Below, piece after piece: positions 11,112 to 23,883 of a DNA stretch of 64,000 nt; the stretch's first letter is position 1; the number at the start of each line of letters is the position of its first letter. The position numbers and the translations under genes are program-made. This DNA comes from Protula sp. h YS-2021 (Eukaryota > Annelida > Polychaeta > Sabellida > Serpulidae): NCBI GenBank assembly GCA_949752745.1, contig OX457032.1:16346720-16410719 (forward strand), in the 5' to 3' direction. The notes under the pieces were generated by a model, which saw nothing but the letters and a program-made list of their open reading frames with translations, was not told the DNA's origin and searched no databases.

Positions 11112-11234
11112 CCGAGGGGTTGTCCAGCCGCTTTGCTTTGGTTAATGTCGCACAGGAAGAGAGGGTCCGTTTTTCCGGCCGCCTTACACAACGTCTTATG
11201 GAACTGGAATTGCAGTATATGGCTCAGAAAATAT
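11112..11234 (-). pseudogene. ACE-like exon (ILQFQF block)
   Basis: A 123-bp exon with acceptor GCATTTTAG and donor GTACTTGAG. It encodes [20 protein letters not shown], then a segment with [10 protein letters not shown]. This is the ACE block that follows the VPYIRYF region. Reading frame and phase are intact. It lies outside the triplicated segment and is present once. Confidence 0.75.
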
Positions 11235-12189
11235 CTAAAATGCAGGAACGTGCATTGGTGATATACAGGTGATAAACAAGTTATTCTTATGGCATTGGAC
11301 AATTTACAAGCATTGCTCTTTCTGCAAGAATATGTTAAAGAATTACAATAATCAAGCTAAGCTGTACTATTTGTTAAATGTCGCGAGTAAGCCTAGCTTT
11401 TCCTCTCTAGGAGGGGGAAGGGGAATGAATTACAAATGTGTTTGAAACTGACTTGTAATCCCAAATACCAAGTTTGCAGACTAAATCATGGAGAAAGCAT
11501 TGACGAGTACAGGATTTTGCAGAGGGAGGGGAGGCACAGACCCGTATTATATATGAAAACTACACTATATTTACCAGTGGCAGATCCAACGCAGAGGGGG
11601 GGGGCGTTTAAGGATTTTAATGCCCCCACCTCTAGATTAAAAAAATGACTGTAAAACTTTCGGGTACTACTATGGGTATGCCCCTCTCTCCCTTTCTCTC
11701 TTTTTCTCTCTCCCTCTCTGTCAGCCCCTATCGCCGCCGGGTTTCAATCCTTATGCACATGTTGAGTATCCAAGTACATCAAGCAACGGTTACGATGATA
11801 GTTCGCTACAAAATCACCTTTTTTTGGTCTTTGCTTTTTTTCATGAATTAGCCAGTCATTGCATTCACTTCGCTTTAAAAATCTGTTTTGCGATTATGAC
11901 GACAGTTTGCTACGAAACAACTTCAATTTACGTACGTCATTTAGACGTTTACTGGGGGTCATTTCGCATGTTTTATGCAAATATGTTATTCTGCGAAGTC
12001 ATAATGTTGTCCACTTTCACCATCCCCGGTCCAAGACTAGGCAACCCAATCTGAAAAGATGTTTCGAAATGAAAATGAACAAAACACAATTATTTTTTCC
12101 CTTTCCGGTGAGTGCCATTCTCTTGGAAAATCCCTGGGAATTCCCTGTATTTTCCTCCAATAATGATGACGTATTTGGGTTATCTGCGG

Positions 12190-12357
12190 TTTAACTTAAA
12201 CCAAAAGTTAAACTATTGGTTTAGTTAAACCACGGTTAAACTTCTTTTGTGAATATTGTTTAAACCATTGGTTTAGCTAATCCAATTTTTTTTGGTTTAA
12301 CCCACTGGTTTAACCCAATCAGTTAAACCAAAGAGTTAACTTTCGTGAATACGGCGG
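12190..12357. mobile_element. TTAAACCA-rich fold-back insertion (unit 1)
   Basis: Alternating GGTTTAAC and GTTAAACC motifs form nested inverted repeats. It abuts the ACE exon end at 12358 exactly where a GT donor should be, so the insertion appears to have removed the splice donor. Copies lie at 17487-17654 and 22443-22610. Confidence 0.6.
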
Positions 12358-12456
12358 CTGATATATGGCACATCGGCAGCCACGTGAAACTTCGAACCAG
12401 CATCAAATTGAGTGGATGTGCGTGGATTTGGAGGCGAAACCCCTTGAATTTGGCAT
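12358..12456 (-). pseudogene. ACE-like exon (FDAGSKFH block), unit 1
   Basis: A 99-bp exon with acceptor TCAATGCAG. It encodes QGVSPPNPRTSTQFDAGSKF followed by HVAADVPYI, matching the ACE FDAGAKFH..VPYI block. It ends ATATCAG and is followed by CCGCC instead of GT, because the fold-back element sits there. Confidence 0.75.
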
Positions 12457-13213
12457 CTGCATTGACATGAAACTAGATTGACATGAAACATGAAATACAG
12501 TCCCTTTTTTTGGTTGTGGTTAATAACATACAAATCTAATGTACTCCAGAACTCCGGCTTAAAACCGATATTGAAATCACTTCCGAAATATAATAAGATC
12601 AATGCAGTTCCACTATAGAAAAACCGGAAATTAATACCAATTCCGTTATAAAGACTATTTATAATCGACCTCATAGATCGACTTATTTCCATGATACTGC
12701 TCTACATGAAAAATTGAAAAAATGCTTCCCAGAAGAAATAACTATGCTCTTAAGTCATATTGCCCATCCGTGTGTCAGCTTAACATAATATCACAATGCA
12801 CCTGGATAAGTAATAACAATTATTCTTGTACAATAAAATGGATGCTAAAAAACTCTTGTCCTGAAAAACCCTTTACTCTAAAAAACTCTCTTCCTGAAAA
12901 GTTCTTTACGCGATTGCTTAACAAATGGCCTGTCTGTGCTTCACAAGGAGTCCCGTGTTTCAAGATCAAACTGCCTCCACCGAAATACCACATCAACTCC
13001 CTTACCATGCGTTTCCATGATACCTGAAGCTAGAAATGCTTAGCACTAAATAATTCTCCCTTTCATGGGAAATGCGGAGAACTGTATGAAAGTCTCCGTT
13101 ATCCAACGCATTTGGCACTCTGTGCAGCCGCGTGTGTAAAAAAATCCATCACTTCTCTCACCATGGCAACACATACGGTATTATGTGCTGTTCGGAATAC
13201 GTCCTTGACGTAC

Positions 13214-13356
13214 CTGTGCTTCCACCAACCTGTGTTGTAAGTTTCTTTCGTGAGACGACCCGAGAATACTTCCCAACGCCACTGATCGACCAGATAATCG
13301 AAGGAAATAAACGCGAGCTTAGATAAAGTTTGCTGCATCAAAAAGTTAATGTCCAC
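13214..13356 (-). pseudogene. ACE-like exon (VDQWRW block), unit 1
   Basis: A 143-bp exon with acceptor TTTCAGAG and donor GTACGTCAAG. It encodes [16 protein letters not shown] and then [16 protein letters not shown] and YNTGWWKH, the most diagnostic ACE block here. The reading frame is intact in this exon. Confidence 0.85.
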
Positions 13357-13569
13357 CTCTGAAATAGATTAACATTATTGAGAAGAAAATTTAAGAAGTG
13401 TTATTATATTAAAGCATTTTACTATCAAAATTATTATGCGTTTCATTCTCAAAATTATTCAGAAAAAAACTTATTCTAATCCACAATAGCTTCTGGCGTA
13501 ATCGATCACAACCTAGTCGTGTTGAAATTAAATTATCGCATATGCCAAAGAGCCAGAAATATCAGGTAC

Positions 13570-13655
13570 ATAATCCAGAAGCAGGCTGATATCTTCCAGG
13601 TGTGCTGGCTTTAATACGGACAGGGACATGGCGTCGCCAATCGCCTCATGGAAAC
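13570..13655 (-). pseudogene. ACE-like exon (GFHEAIGD block), unit 1
   Basis: An 86-bp exon with acceptor AATCTTAG and donor GTACCTGAT. It encodes FHEAIGDAMSLSVLKPAHLE. The Glu of FHEAIGD corresponds to the third zinc ligand of M2 peptidases and is retained. Confidence 0.75.
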
Positions 13656-15399
13656 CTAAGATTTAATTACTATAATGTTTAACTGTTGACTTAGAACACC
13701 CATTTAAAAGTTAGCAGGCAATGCATTTTATAAGTATTATAAAATAGTAGTTAAATACATAAAACAGACTGCAACCAAGAAAGGTCTTTACAGCACATCG
13801 TTTCAAATCTTATAATAAAGGTAAACAATTTGGAATGAAATAAGAAAATATGACTTAAAATTGCAAGGATTTCATGAGTAATGTGTGTAACTAGAACAAT
13901 TGGATTCCTGAATATCAACATTGGCCGTAGCAAAAGCACAAATGATAACATATTAATACAATAACAAAGCTTTGAAACAAGTTGTCGTTTGTGAAACAGG
14001 CTGAAATTACCTAGCTCATCATTTAGCTGGTTATAAAAATAATATTTAAAAATTGAAATACGAATTGAAGTATATATAATTTCCCTGTTCGGCAATTGAA
14101 ACGCCCTAGATGAAAATAATGCTGGATAACAAAACTCAAGGAAGCAACATGTCATGTTATGAACCAAATTCTGACCCAGTATTTTCAGCCACCTTTTTTT
14201 TTAATTTCAAAAAGGTGCAGTTTTGGAAAAGGGATCAGAGTAACATAGGACGGAGAAATGAATAAATACATAACCAGTAAAAGTATCTTTCAGAGCACTG
14301 ATGTCCACACAACAAGATAAGGCTCGAAGAGATACTGATTATAGTAAAACATTAATGGCCATTACTGCATGAATATGATGTTTAGCAGTGACTTTCAGTG
14401 ATCGTTCAGTGTGAGCAAAGTATAAAAACCCAAGAGGTTTTTGCACTAATAATCATAAAACAAATCCTCACTATAATGATTTCCTTCCAGACCAGCCAAA
14501 TTTTCGTTATACAACGGCGTTCCTTAACACAGGTGGTCGCTAATCGATGCTTTACTATACCAAGCTTTACAAAGCATAAAATTTAGCTTAAAATTATTTA
14601 CAAAATGCGCAAGGCACACACAGAAATTCAAAATCAAGCAGTGCTGTAAGAGATTGAGACAGGCCATCCAAACCAGAAATCATCCAGATGAACTTTGACA
14701 CCAATTTTCCGAGAATCCATTCCCATGCTGAGACTTATTTGGATTCACAAGAAGTGTGACTCTAACACATACAAAAGTCACGAGAGTAACAATGTAAAGA
14801 CCGGATTTTCATCTTGAATGCCATCTCCAGGTTGCTAAAATTGTATTACCCTGATGCGTTATGCATATGAACATATATAACAGGTGTGGACATCATTCGT
14901 GCAAACCGTGTCCACAAGAAGCAACCTAATGCCATTTCGAAGGTGAAGGTGGAGCGATCTTGAATGGCCAGTAAAATCTATTTAAAACTCAGTCATCGTT
15001 ACAGCAGTAATCATTTCAACTCAATGAAAACATACTTAAGTAAAAAACACGCACACAAAAGTTTTACGTGACATTCTTAAATATCAGTGAGTTAATAAAC
15101 TTGAAAAACAACAATGGTACAACGTCTATATTCTCCAGCAGCAGGCAATCTTTAAAGAATATACAACGAACCATCGCAGATACATGGCTGCGAATGATAT
15201 ACGGGCGAAAATGTTCATCTCTCTATCCCTCTCGGGAGAGAATAACAATCACCCTAGGCTTATCCAACCCTCGAAAAATGAAACAGTTGTGGATCACACA
15301 AGGACAGAACAAATGTGTCGATTACTACTTTTTGTTGTCTATTGCAGTTTATTGTCATAGCTTATGAGTAAGAAGTATACAAATTGGTGGGTGTATTAC

Positions 15400-15524
15400 C
15401 GGGGTTAGCGGACTGTCGGAAGGATACCGGTAAATGGTCATGTTATAAATATTACTCTATATGTCCTATTTCATGGTGTGTTATGCCCATCCATGTCATG
15501 GTCACTTCAGTGCACTGCTTTATC
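15400..15524 (-). pseudogene. ACE-like zinc-site exon, unit 1 (two stops)
   Basis: A 125-bp exon with acceptor TCACTTGCCAG and donor GTAATACACC. It encodes IKQCTEVTM, then HHEIGH (HEMGH in active ACE), then two in-frame TAA codons within the IQYYMQY block, then LPVSFRQSANPG. Its phase fits the GFHEAIGD exon. The stops make this copy inactive. No ACE exon for the roughly 370 residues upstream was found. Confidence 0.8.
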
Positions 15525-16693
15525 CTGGCAAGTGATAAGGAACAAGACAAGAATAAACTAATTTAGTCTTGTAATTTGCTTGTTTAGTAGGTATAAAACT
15601 CAAATCTACTTTATTAATGTAACATTAAAAATATAAGACACTACGCAGTTCAGTGCAATCTGTTAAATTGTGTATGAAATGAAAAACCATAGCTAATGCC
15701 TACAGAGCAACACATTTAAATTTTAAATATTATCATAAAAGGAATTTTGATTATTTGGGATAGTTTTTCAGCATTTTCCTAAACCTGCTATGTCCTTTGT
15801 TATTGCTGCTCATCTTGCGTATGCCACCAGGCAAGGCAACCTCAGTAAAAGAAGTTCATAAGTCATTTGATTGTTGTTATTTATTCGGCTTGCGCTGTGA
15901 GCATACTGGTCGCTATTATTTCTATCCATGTCAGGAGAAAAAAAGAGATGTTTTATAAATCAAATTTAACGCTCTGCATTTAGCGGATGACACGGGAATT
16001 TAAGGGTCGTTTTAAAAACTAATGGACACTCATGGCAACTGATTTGTACGTGAGTGATGGATATGTAATGTCTTTTTAGTGAAACTGTACTGTATACTGA
16101 TTTCATCAATGCTCTTATATAATGGTATTGTGGTACATGTTTGTCTGTTTCGTAAACCTGATTGGCTGTTTTGTAAATATCCGGTTTTGACAACGAAAGA
16201 CTGAAATAAAACTAGTGCAATGAAAAAATGACATCGTTCTCCAAAACCTTGATTCGCATTAAATTACAAAATTACTTGCTTAAAGAAGTTGAGTTAACTT
16301 TATTTATTCACTTATCCTGTAGTAACTGATCACCTTTACAGGACCTTTGTTACGTTGTTGAAAATCAGTAAAAAAGTACGTTTATATCAGAATATCCATC
16401 CCTTCCAAACACCCGATGCGCCGAAGCACGAAAATCCTTGGTGACGTCACGTAACCTCTCTTTACATATCTACACTCAGTCTATTCTAAAATGCACGAAA
16501 GAACAATAACAACCCAGGATATTAGATAAATCCCCCACCCCCTTCTTGTGGAATAGTGGGGCGATTTGGGTGCTGCAACGGCTTTTTGTAATACACTTGG
16601 ATGACTTAACTAAACCCCTCCCCCATCGCTTTTTTACCTTAACTATACTCCCAGTTCTGCCATTTCAATTATTGTTGCTTATTGCAATGAAGG

Positions 16694-17280
16694 TCATTTT
16701 TTAAGTTTATAATTAGACATTCCTTTATAGTACACCGTAACTTTTCCGCCATTATTTGTCACAATGCAATCACCGTCACTTCCGGTCTGTAAATCATAAC
16801 ATTCAATACCCCAAGCTCTATAACCCCTGTTTCCAGTAAACAAATGTTCCTGATCTATTACGTTCCATGTTTTGAGTAGAGTTTGCGTTGCTACGGAAAC
16901 CATCTCACTCCTTCCGGTTTCTAAAGAGAGCTCTTCTGTAGCAGGACCTCGTGTTTTAAAGTCAGTTGCTGGTAAAGTATCAAAAATACAATTATCTCCG
17001 ATGTGGGTATGGAATGCTTGAGCTTGTTCATCAGGTGTGAAGTCATCTTGAGCGGATTCGGAGGTTGTTTTTTCATCAAATGTTGGCATAGCAACAGGGG
17101 TTTCCTCGATGGTTGAAGGGAACACGTCACCAGTTTTGGATAGATCATGTGTTTGGACCGGCGGAGCGAGGGAAAGATACTCAAAAACATTACCCATGTT
17201 ATCCATTAAATCTATATCAGTGGAATCGGGTTTTGTAGTCTCTGTTAAATGAGATACGTGACTAGAAACGTCAAAATCAC
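16694..17280 (-). pseudogene. 3'-exon fragment of CXorf38-like gene, unit 1
   Basis: 587 bp nearly identical to 27036-27622: the last 195 codons and stop of the CXorf38-like gene, with no repeat region, upstream exons or splice acceptor. The 170-codon stretch from an internal Met is open. It ends YKLKK instead of YKLKQ. Confidence 0.85.
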
Positions 17281-17486
17281 ATCAAGAACGTCAAATCATA
17301 ATGTTGTCCACTTACACCAACCCCGGTCCAAGACTAGGCAACCCAATCTGAAAAGATGTTTCGAAATGAAAATGAACAAAACACAATTATTTTTTCCCTT
17401 TCCGGTGAGTGCCATTCTCTTGGAAAATCCCTGGGAATTCCCTGTATTTTCCTCCAATAATGATGACGTATTTGGGTTATCTGCGG

Positions 17487-17654
17487 TTTAACTTAAACCA
17501 AAAGTTAAACTATTGGTTTAGTTAAACCACGGTTAAACTTCTTTTGTGAATATGGTTTAAACCATTGGTTTAGCTAATCCAATTTTTTTTGGTTTAACCC
17601 ACTGGTTTAACCCAATCAGTTAAACCAAAGAGTTCACTTTCGTGAATACGGCGG
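17487..17654. mobile_element. TTAAACCA-rich fold-back insertion (unit 2)
   Basis: The unit 2 copy of the fold-back insertion, in the same place next to the ACE exon at 17655. Confidence 0.6.
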
Positions 17655-17753
17655 CTGATATATGGCACATCGGCAGCCACGTGAAACTTCGAACCAGCAT
17701 CAAATTGAGTGGATGTGCGTGGATTTGGAGGCGAAACCCCTTGAATTTGGCAT
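17655..17753 (-). pseudogene. ACE-like exon (FDAGSKFH block), unit 2
   Basis: A 99-bp copy of the unit 1 exon, with the same loss of the GT donor. Confidence 0.75.
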
Positions 17754-18510
17754 CTGCATTGACATGAAACTAGATTGACATGAAACATGAAATACAGTCC
17801 CTTTTTTTGGTTGTGGTTAATAACATACAAATCTAATGTACTCCAGAACTCCGGCTTAAAACCGATATTGAAATCACTTCCGAAATATAATAAGATCAAT
17901 GCAGTTCCACTATAGAAAAACCGGAAATTAATACCAATTCCGTTATAAAGACTATTTATAATCGACCTCATAGATCGCCTTATTTCCATGATACTGCTCT
18001 ACATGAAAAATTGAAAAAATGCTTCCCAGAAGAAATAACTATGCTCTTAAGTCATATTGCCCATCCGTGTGTCAGCTTAACATAATATCACAATGCACCT
18101 GGATAAGTAATAACAATTATTCTTGTACAATAAAATTGATGCTAAAAAACTCTTGTCCTGAAAAACCCTTTACTCTAAAAAACTCTCTTCCTGAAAAGTT
18201 CTTTACGCGATTGCTTAACAAATGGCCTGTCTGTGCTTCACAAGGAGTCCCGTGTTTCAAGATCAAACTGCCTCCACCGAAATATCACATCAACTCCCTT
18301 ACCATGCGTATCCATGATACCTGAAGCTAGAAATGCTTAGCACTAAATAATTCTCCCTTTCATGGGAAATGCGGAGAACTGAATGAAAATCTCCGTTATC
18401 CAACGCATTTGGCACTCTGTGCAGCCGCGTGTGTAAAAAAACCCCTCACTTCTCTCACCATGGCAACACATACGGTATTATGTGCTGTTCGGAATACGTC
18501 CTTGACGTAC

Positions 18511-18653
18511 CTGTGCTTCCACCAACCTGTGTTGTAAGTTTCTTTCGTGAGACGACCCGAGAATACTTCCCATCGCCACTGATCGACCAGATAATCGAAG
18601 GAAATAAACGCGAGCTTAGATAAAGTTTGCTGCATCAAAAAGTTAATGTCCAC
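18511..18653 (-). pseudogene. ACE-like exon (VDQWRW block), unit 2
   Basis: 143 bp, open, with the same acceptor and donor as in unit 1. Confidence 0.85.
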
Positions 18654-18866
18654 CTCTGAAATAGATTAACATTATTGAGAAGAAAATTTAAGAAGTATTA
18701 TTATATTAAAGCATTTTACTATCAAAATTATTACGCGTTTCATTCTCAAAATTATTCAGAAAAAAACTTATTCTAATCCAAAATAGCTTCTGGCGTAATC
18801 GATCACAACCTAGTCGTGTTGAAATTAAATTATCGCATATGCCAAAGAGCCAGAAATATCAGGTAC

Positions 18867-18952
18867 ATAATCCAGAAGCAGGCTGATATCTTCCAGGTGT
18901 GCTGGCTTTAATACGGACAGGGACATGACGTCGCCAATGGCCTCATGGAAAC
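18867..18952 (-). pseudogene. ACE-like exon (GFHEAIGD block), unit 2
   Basis: 86 bp, encoding FHEAIGDVMSLSVLKPAHLE, with the same splice sites as in unit 1. Confidence 0.75.
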
Positions 18953-20357
18953 CTAAGATTTAATTACTATAATGTTTAACTGTTGACTTAGAACACCCAT
19001 TTAAAAGTTAGCAGGCAATGCATTTTATAAGTATTATAAAATAGTAGTTAAATACATAAAACAGACTGCAACCAAGAAAGGTCTTTACAGCACATCGTTT
19101 CAAATCTTATAATAAAGGTAAACAATTTGGAATGAAATAAGAAAATATGACTTAAAATTGCAAGGTGCAGTTTTGGAAAAGGGATCAGAGTAACATAGGA
19201 CGGAGAAATGAATAAATACATAACCAGTAAAAGTATCTTTCAGAGCACTGATGTCCACACAACAAGATAAGGCTCGAAGAGATACTGATTATAGTAAAAC
19301 ATTAATGGCCATTACTGCATGAATATGATGTTTAGCAGTGACTTTCAGTGATCGTTCAGTGTGAGCAAAGTATAAAAACCCAAGAAGTTTTTGTACTAAT
19401 AATCATAAAACAAATCTTTAACTATAATGATTTCCTTCCAGACCAGCCAAATTTTCGTTATACAACGGCGTTCCTTAACACAGGTGGTCGCTAATCGATG
19501 TTTTACTATACCAAGCTTTACAAAACATAAAATTTATCTTAAAAATTATTTACAAAATGCGCAAGGCACACACAGAAATTCGAAATCAAGCAGTGCTGTA
19601 AGAGATTGAGACAGGCCAACCAAACCAGAAATCATCCAGATGAACTTTGACACCAATTTTCCGAGAATCCATTCCCATGCTGAGACTTATTTGGATTCAC
19701 AAGAAGTGTGACTCTAACACATACAAAAGTCACGAGAGTAACAATGTAAAGACCGGATTTTCATCTTGAATGCCATCTCCAGGTTGCTAAAATTGTATTA
19801 CCCTGATGCGTTATGCATATGAACATATATAACAGGTGTGGACATCATTCGTGCAAACCGTGTCCACAAGAAGCAACCTAATGCCATTTCGAAGGTGAAG
19901 GTGGAGCGATCTTGAATGGCCAGTAAAATCTATTTAAAACTCAGTCATCGTTACAGCAGTAATCATTTCAACTCAATGAAAACATACTTAAGTAAAAAAT
20001 ACGCACACAAAAGTTTTACGTGACATTCTTAAATATCAGTGAGTTAATAAACTTGAAAAACAACAATGCCACGTGGTACAACGTCTATATTCTCCAGCAG
20101 CAGGCAATCTTTAAAGAATATACAACGAACCATCGCAGATACATGGCTGCGAATGATATACGGGCGAAAATGTTCATCTCTCTATCCCTCTCGGGAGAGA
20201 ATAACAATCACCCTAGGCTTATCCAACCCTCGAAAAATGAAACATTGTGGATCACACAAGGACAGAACAAATGTGTCGATTACTACTTTTTGTTGTCTAT
20301 TGCAGTTTATTGTCATAGCTTATGAGTAAGAAGTATACAAATTGGTGGGTGTATTAC

Positions 20358-20482
20358 CGGGGTTAGCGGACTGTCGGAAGGATACCGGTAAATGGTCATG
20401 TTATAAATATTACTCTATATGTCCCATTTCATTGTGTGTTATGCCCATCCATGTCATGGTCACTTCAGTGCACTGCTTTATC
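20358..20482 (-). pseudogene. ACE-like zinc-site exon, unit 2 (two stops, ligand lost)
   Basis: 125 bp. The zinc motif reads HNEMGH, so the first zinc-binding His is replaced by Asn (CAT to AAT). It shares both in-frame TAA codons with unit 1. Confidence 0.8.
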
Positions 20483-21650
20483 CTGGCAAGTGATAAGGAA
20501 CAAGACAAGAATAAACTAATTTAGTCTTGTAATTTGCTTGTTTAGTAGGTATAAAACTCAAATCTACTTTATTAATGTAACATTAAAAATATAAGACACT
20601 ACGCAGTTCAGTGCAATCTGTTAAATTGTGTATGAAATGAAAAACCATAGCTAATGCCTACAGAGCAACACATTTAAATTTTAAATATTATCATAAAAGG
20701 AATTTTGATTATTTGGGATAGTTTTTCAGCATTTTCCTAAACCTGCTATGTCCTTTGCTATTGCTGCTCATCTTGCGTATGCCACCAGGCAAGGCAACCT
20801 CAGTAAAAGAAGTTCATAAGTCATTTGATTGTTGTTATTTATTCGGCTTGCGCTGTGAGCATACTGGTCGCTATTATTTCTATCCATGTCAGGAGAAAAA
20901 AGAGATGTTTTATAAATCAAATTTAACGCTCTGCATTTAGCGGATGACACGGGAATTTAAGGGTCGTTTTAAAAACTAATGGACACTCATGGCAACTGAT
21001 TTGTACGTGAGTGATGGATATGTAATGTCTTTTTAGTGAAACTGTACTGTATACTGATTTCATCAATGCTCTTATATAATGGTATTGTGGTACATGTTTG
21101 TCTGTTTCGTAAACCTGATTGGCTGTTTTGTAAATATCCGGTTTTGACAACGAAAGACTGAAATAAAACTAGTGCAATGAAAAAATGACATCGTTCTCCA
21201 AAACCTTGATTCGCATTAAATTACAAAATTACTTGCTTAAAGAAGTTGAGTTAACTTTATTTATTCACTTATCCTGTAGTAACTGATCACCTTTACAGGA
21301 CCTTTGTTACGTTGTTGAAAATCAGTAAAAAAGTACGTTTATATCAGAATATCCATCCCTTCCAAACACCCGATGCGCCGAAGCACGAAAATCCTTGGTG
21401 ACGTCACGTAACCTCTCTTTACATATCTACACTCAGTCTATTCTAAAATGCACGAAAGAACAATAACAACCCAGGATATTAGATAAATCCCCCACCCCCT
21501 TCTTGTGGAATAGTGGGGCGATTTGGGTGCTGCAACGGCTTTTTGTAATACACTTGGATGACTTAACTAAACCCCTCCCCCATCGCTTTTTTACCTTAAC
21601 TATACTCCCAGTTCTGCAATTTCAATTATTGTTGCTTATTGCAATGAAGG

Positions 21651-22237
21651 TCATTTTTTAAGTTTATAATTAGACATTCCTTTATAGTACACCGTAACTT
21701 TTCCGCCATTATTTGTCACAATGCAATCACCGTCACTTCCGGTCTGTAAATCATAACATTCAATACCCCAAGCTCTATAACCCCTGTGTCCAGTAAACAA
21801 ATGTTCCTGATCTATTACGTTCCATGTTTTGAGTAGAGTCTGCGTTGCTACGGAAACCATCTCACTCCTTCCGGTTTCTAAAGAGAGCTCTTCTGTAGCA
21901 GGACCTCGTGTTTTAAAGTCAGTTGCTGGTAAAGTATCAAAAATACAATTATCTCCGATGTGGGTATGGAATGCTTGAGCTTGTTCATCAGGTGTGAAGT
22001 CATCTTGAGCGGATTCGGAGGTTGTTTTTTCATCAAATGTTGGCATAGCAACAGGGGTTTCCTCGATGGTTGAAGGGAACACGTCACCAGTTTTGGATAG
22101 ATCATGTGTTTGGACCGGCGGAGCGAGGGAAAGATACTCAAAAACATTACCCATGTTATCCATTAAATCTATATCAGTGGAATCGGGTTTTGTAGTCTCT
22201 GTTAAATGAGATACGTGACTAGAAACGTCAAAATCAC
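21651..22237 (-). pseudogene. 3'-exon fragment of CXorf38-like gene, unit 2
   Basis: It has the same extent as the unit 1 fragment and differs by very few residues (GHRGY for GNRGY). There is no upstream exon. Confidence 0.85.
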
Positions 22238-22442
22238 ATCAAGAACGTCAAATCATAATGTTGTCCACTTACACCAACCCCGGTCCAAGACTAGGCAACC
22301 CAATCTGAAAAGATGTTTCGAAATGAAAATGAACAAAACACAATTATTTTTTCCCTTTCCGGTGAGTGCCATTCTCTTGGAAAATCCCTGGGAATTCCCT
22401 GTATTTTCCTCCAATAATGATGACGTATTTGGGTTATCTGCG

Positions 22443-22610
22443 GTTTAACTTAAACCAAAAGTTAAACTATTGGTTTAGTTAAACCACGGTTAAACTTCTT
22501 TTGTGAATATGGTTTAAACCATTGGTTTAGCTAATCCAATTTTTTTGGTTTAACCCACTGGTTTAACCCAATCAGTTAAACCAAAGAGTTAACTTTCGTG
22601 AATACGGCGG
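22443..22610. mobile_element. TTAAACCA-rich fold-back insertion (unit 3)
   Basis: The unit 3 copy of the fold-back insertion, in the same place next to the ACE exon at 22611. Confidence 0.6.
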
Positions 22611-22709
22611 CTGATATATGGCACATCGGCAGCCACGTGAAACTTCGAACCAGCATCAAATTGAGTGGATGTGCGTGGATTTGGAGGCGAAACCCCTTGA
22701 ATTTGGCAT
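22611..22709 (-). pseudogene. ACE-like exon (FDAGSKFH block), unit 3
   Basis: 99 bp, open, donor GT absent as in the other copies. The adjacent intron lacks about 17 bp present in units 1 and 2. Confidence 0.75.
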
Positions 22710-23442
22710 CTGCATTGACATGAAAATACAGTCCCTTTTTTGGTTGTGGTTAATAACATACAAATCTAATGTACTCCAGAACTCCGGCTTAAAACCGATA
22801 TTGAAATCACTTCCGAAATATAATAAGATCAATGCAGTTCCACTATAGAAAAACCGGAAATTAATACCAATTCCGTTATAAAGACTATTTATAATCGACC
22901 TCATAGATCGACTTATTTCCATGATACTGCTCTGCATGATAAATTGAAAAAATGCTTCCCAGAAGAAATAACTATGCTCTTAAGTCATATTGCCCATCCG
23001 TGTGTCAGCTTAACATAATATCACAATGCACCTGGATAAGTAATAACAATTATTCTTGTACAATAAAATTGATGCTAAAAAACTCTTGTCCTGAAAAACC
23101 CTTCACTCTAAAAAACTCTCTTCCTGAAAAGTTCTTTACGCGATTGCTTAACAAATGGCCTGTCTGTGCTTCACAAGGAGTCCCGTGTTTCAAGATCAAA
23201 CTGCCTCCACAGAAATACCACATCAACTCCCTTACCATGCGTATCCATGATACCTGAAGCTAGAAATGCTTAGCACTAAATAATTCTCCCTTTCATGGGA
23301 AATGCGGAGAACTGAATGAAAATCTCCGTTATCCAACGCATTTGGCACTCTGTGCAGCAACGTGTGTAAAAAAACCCTCACTTCTCTCACCATGGCAACA
23401 CATACGGTATTATGTGCTGTTCGGAATACGTCCTTGACGTAC

Positions 23443-23585
23443 CTGTGCTTCCACCAGCCTGTGTTGTAAATTTCTTTCGTGAGACGACCCGAGAATACTT
23501 CCCATCGCCACTGATCGACCAGATAATCGAAGGGAATAAACGCGAGCTTAGATAAAGTTTGCTGCATCAAAAAGTTAATGTCCAC
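23443..23585 (-). pseudogene. ACE-like exon (VDQWRW block), unit 3
   Basis: 143 bp, open. It has conservative changes ([14 protein letters not shown]) and [10 protein letters not shown]. Confidence 0.85.
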
Positions 23586-23797
23586 CTCTGAAATAGATTA
23601 ACATTATTTAGAAGAAAATTTAAGAAGTATTATTATATTAAAGCATTTTACTATCAAAATTATTATGCGATTCATTCTCAAATTATTCAGAAAATAACTT
23701 ATTCTAATCCACAATAGCTTCTGGCGTAATCGATCACAACCTAGTCGTGTTGAAATTAAATTATCGCATATGCCAAAGAGCCAGAAATATCAGGTAC

Positions 23798-23883
23798 ATA
23801 ATCCAGAAGCAGGCTGATATCTTCCAGGTATGCTGGCTTTAATACGGACAGGGACATGACGTCGCCAATGGCCTCTTGGAAAC
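23798..23883 (-). pseudogene. ACE-like exon (GFHEAIGD block), unit 3
   Basis: 86 bp. It reads GFQEAIGD, with His to Gln next to the zinc-ligand Glu. Confidence 0.75.

Larger units (their letters stand above)
11999..17295. repeat. Tandem segmental duplication, unit 1 (5297 bp)
   Basis: It begins at TCATAATGTTGTCC (11999) and ends at the junction with unit 2. It carries four ACE-like exons and, at its right end, 587 bp of the 3' exon of the CXorf38-like gene. It is closest to unit 2. Confidence 0.9.
17296..22252. repeat. Tandem segmental duplication, unit 2 (4957 bp)
   Basis: It has the same content and order as unit 1. Relative to unit 1 it has lost about 347 bp (13869-14215 in unit 1) at 19165, between AAGG microhomologies. 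Confidence 0.9.

Noticed and set aside
12722..13027. 101-codon plus-strand ORF present in all three units
   Set aside because: It lies in the ACE intron on the opposite strand, is conserved only because the segment is duplicated, and has no recognisable motif.
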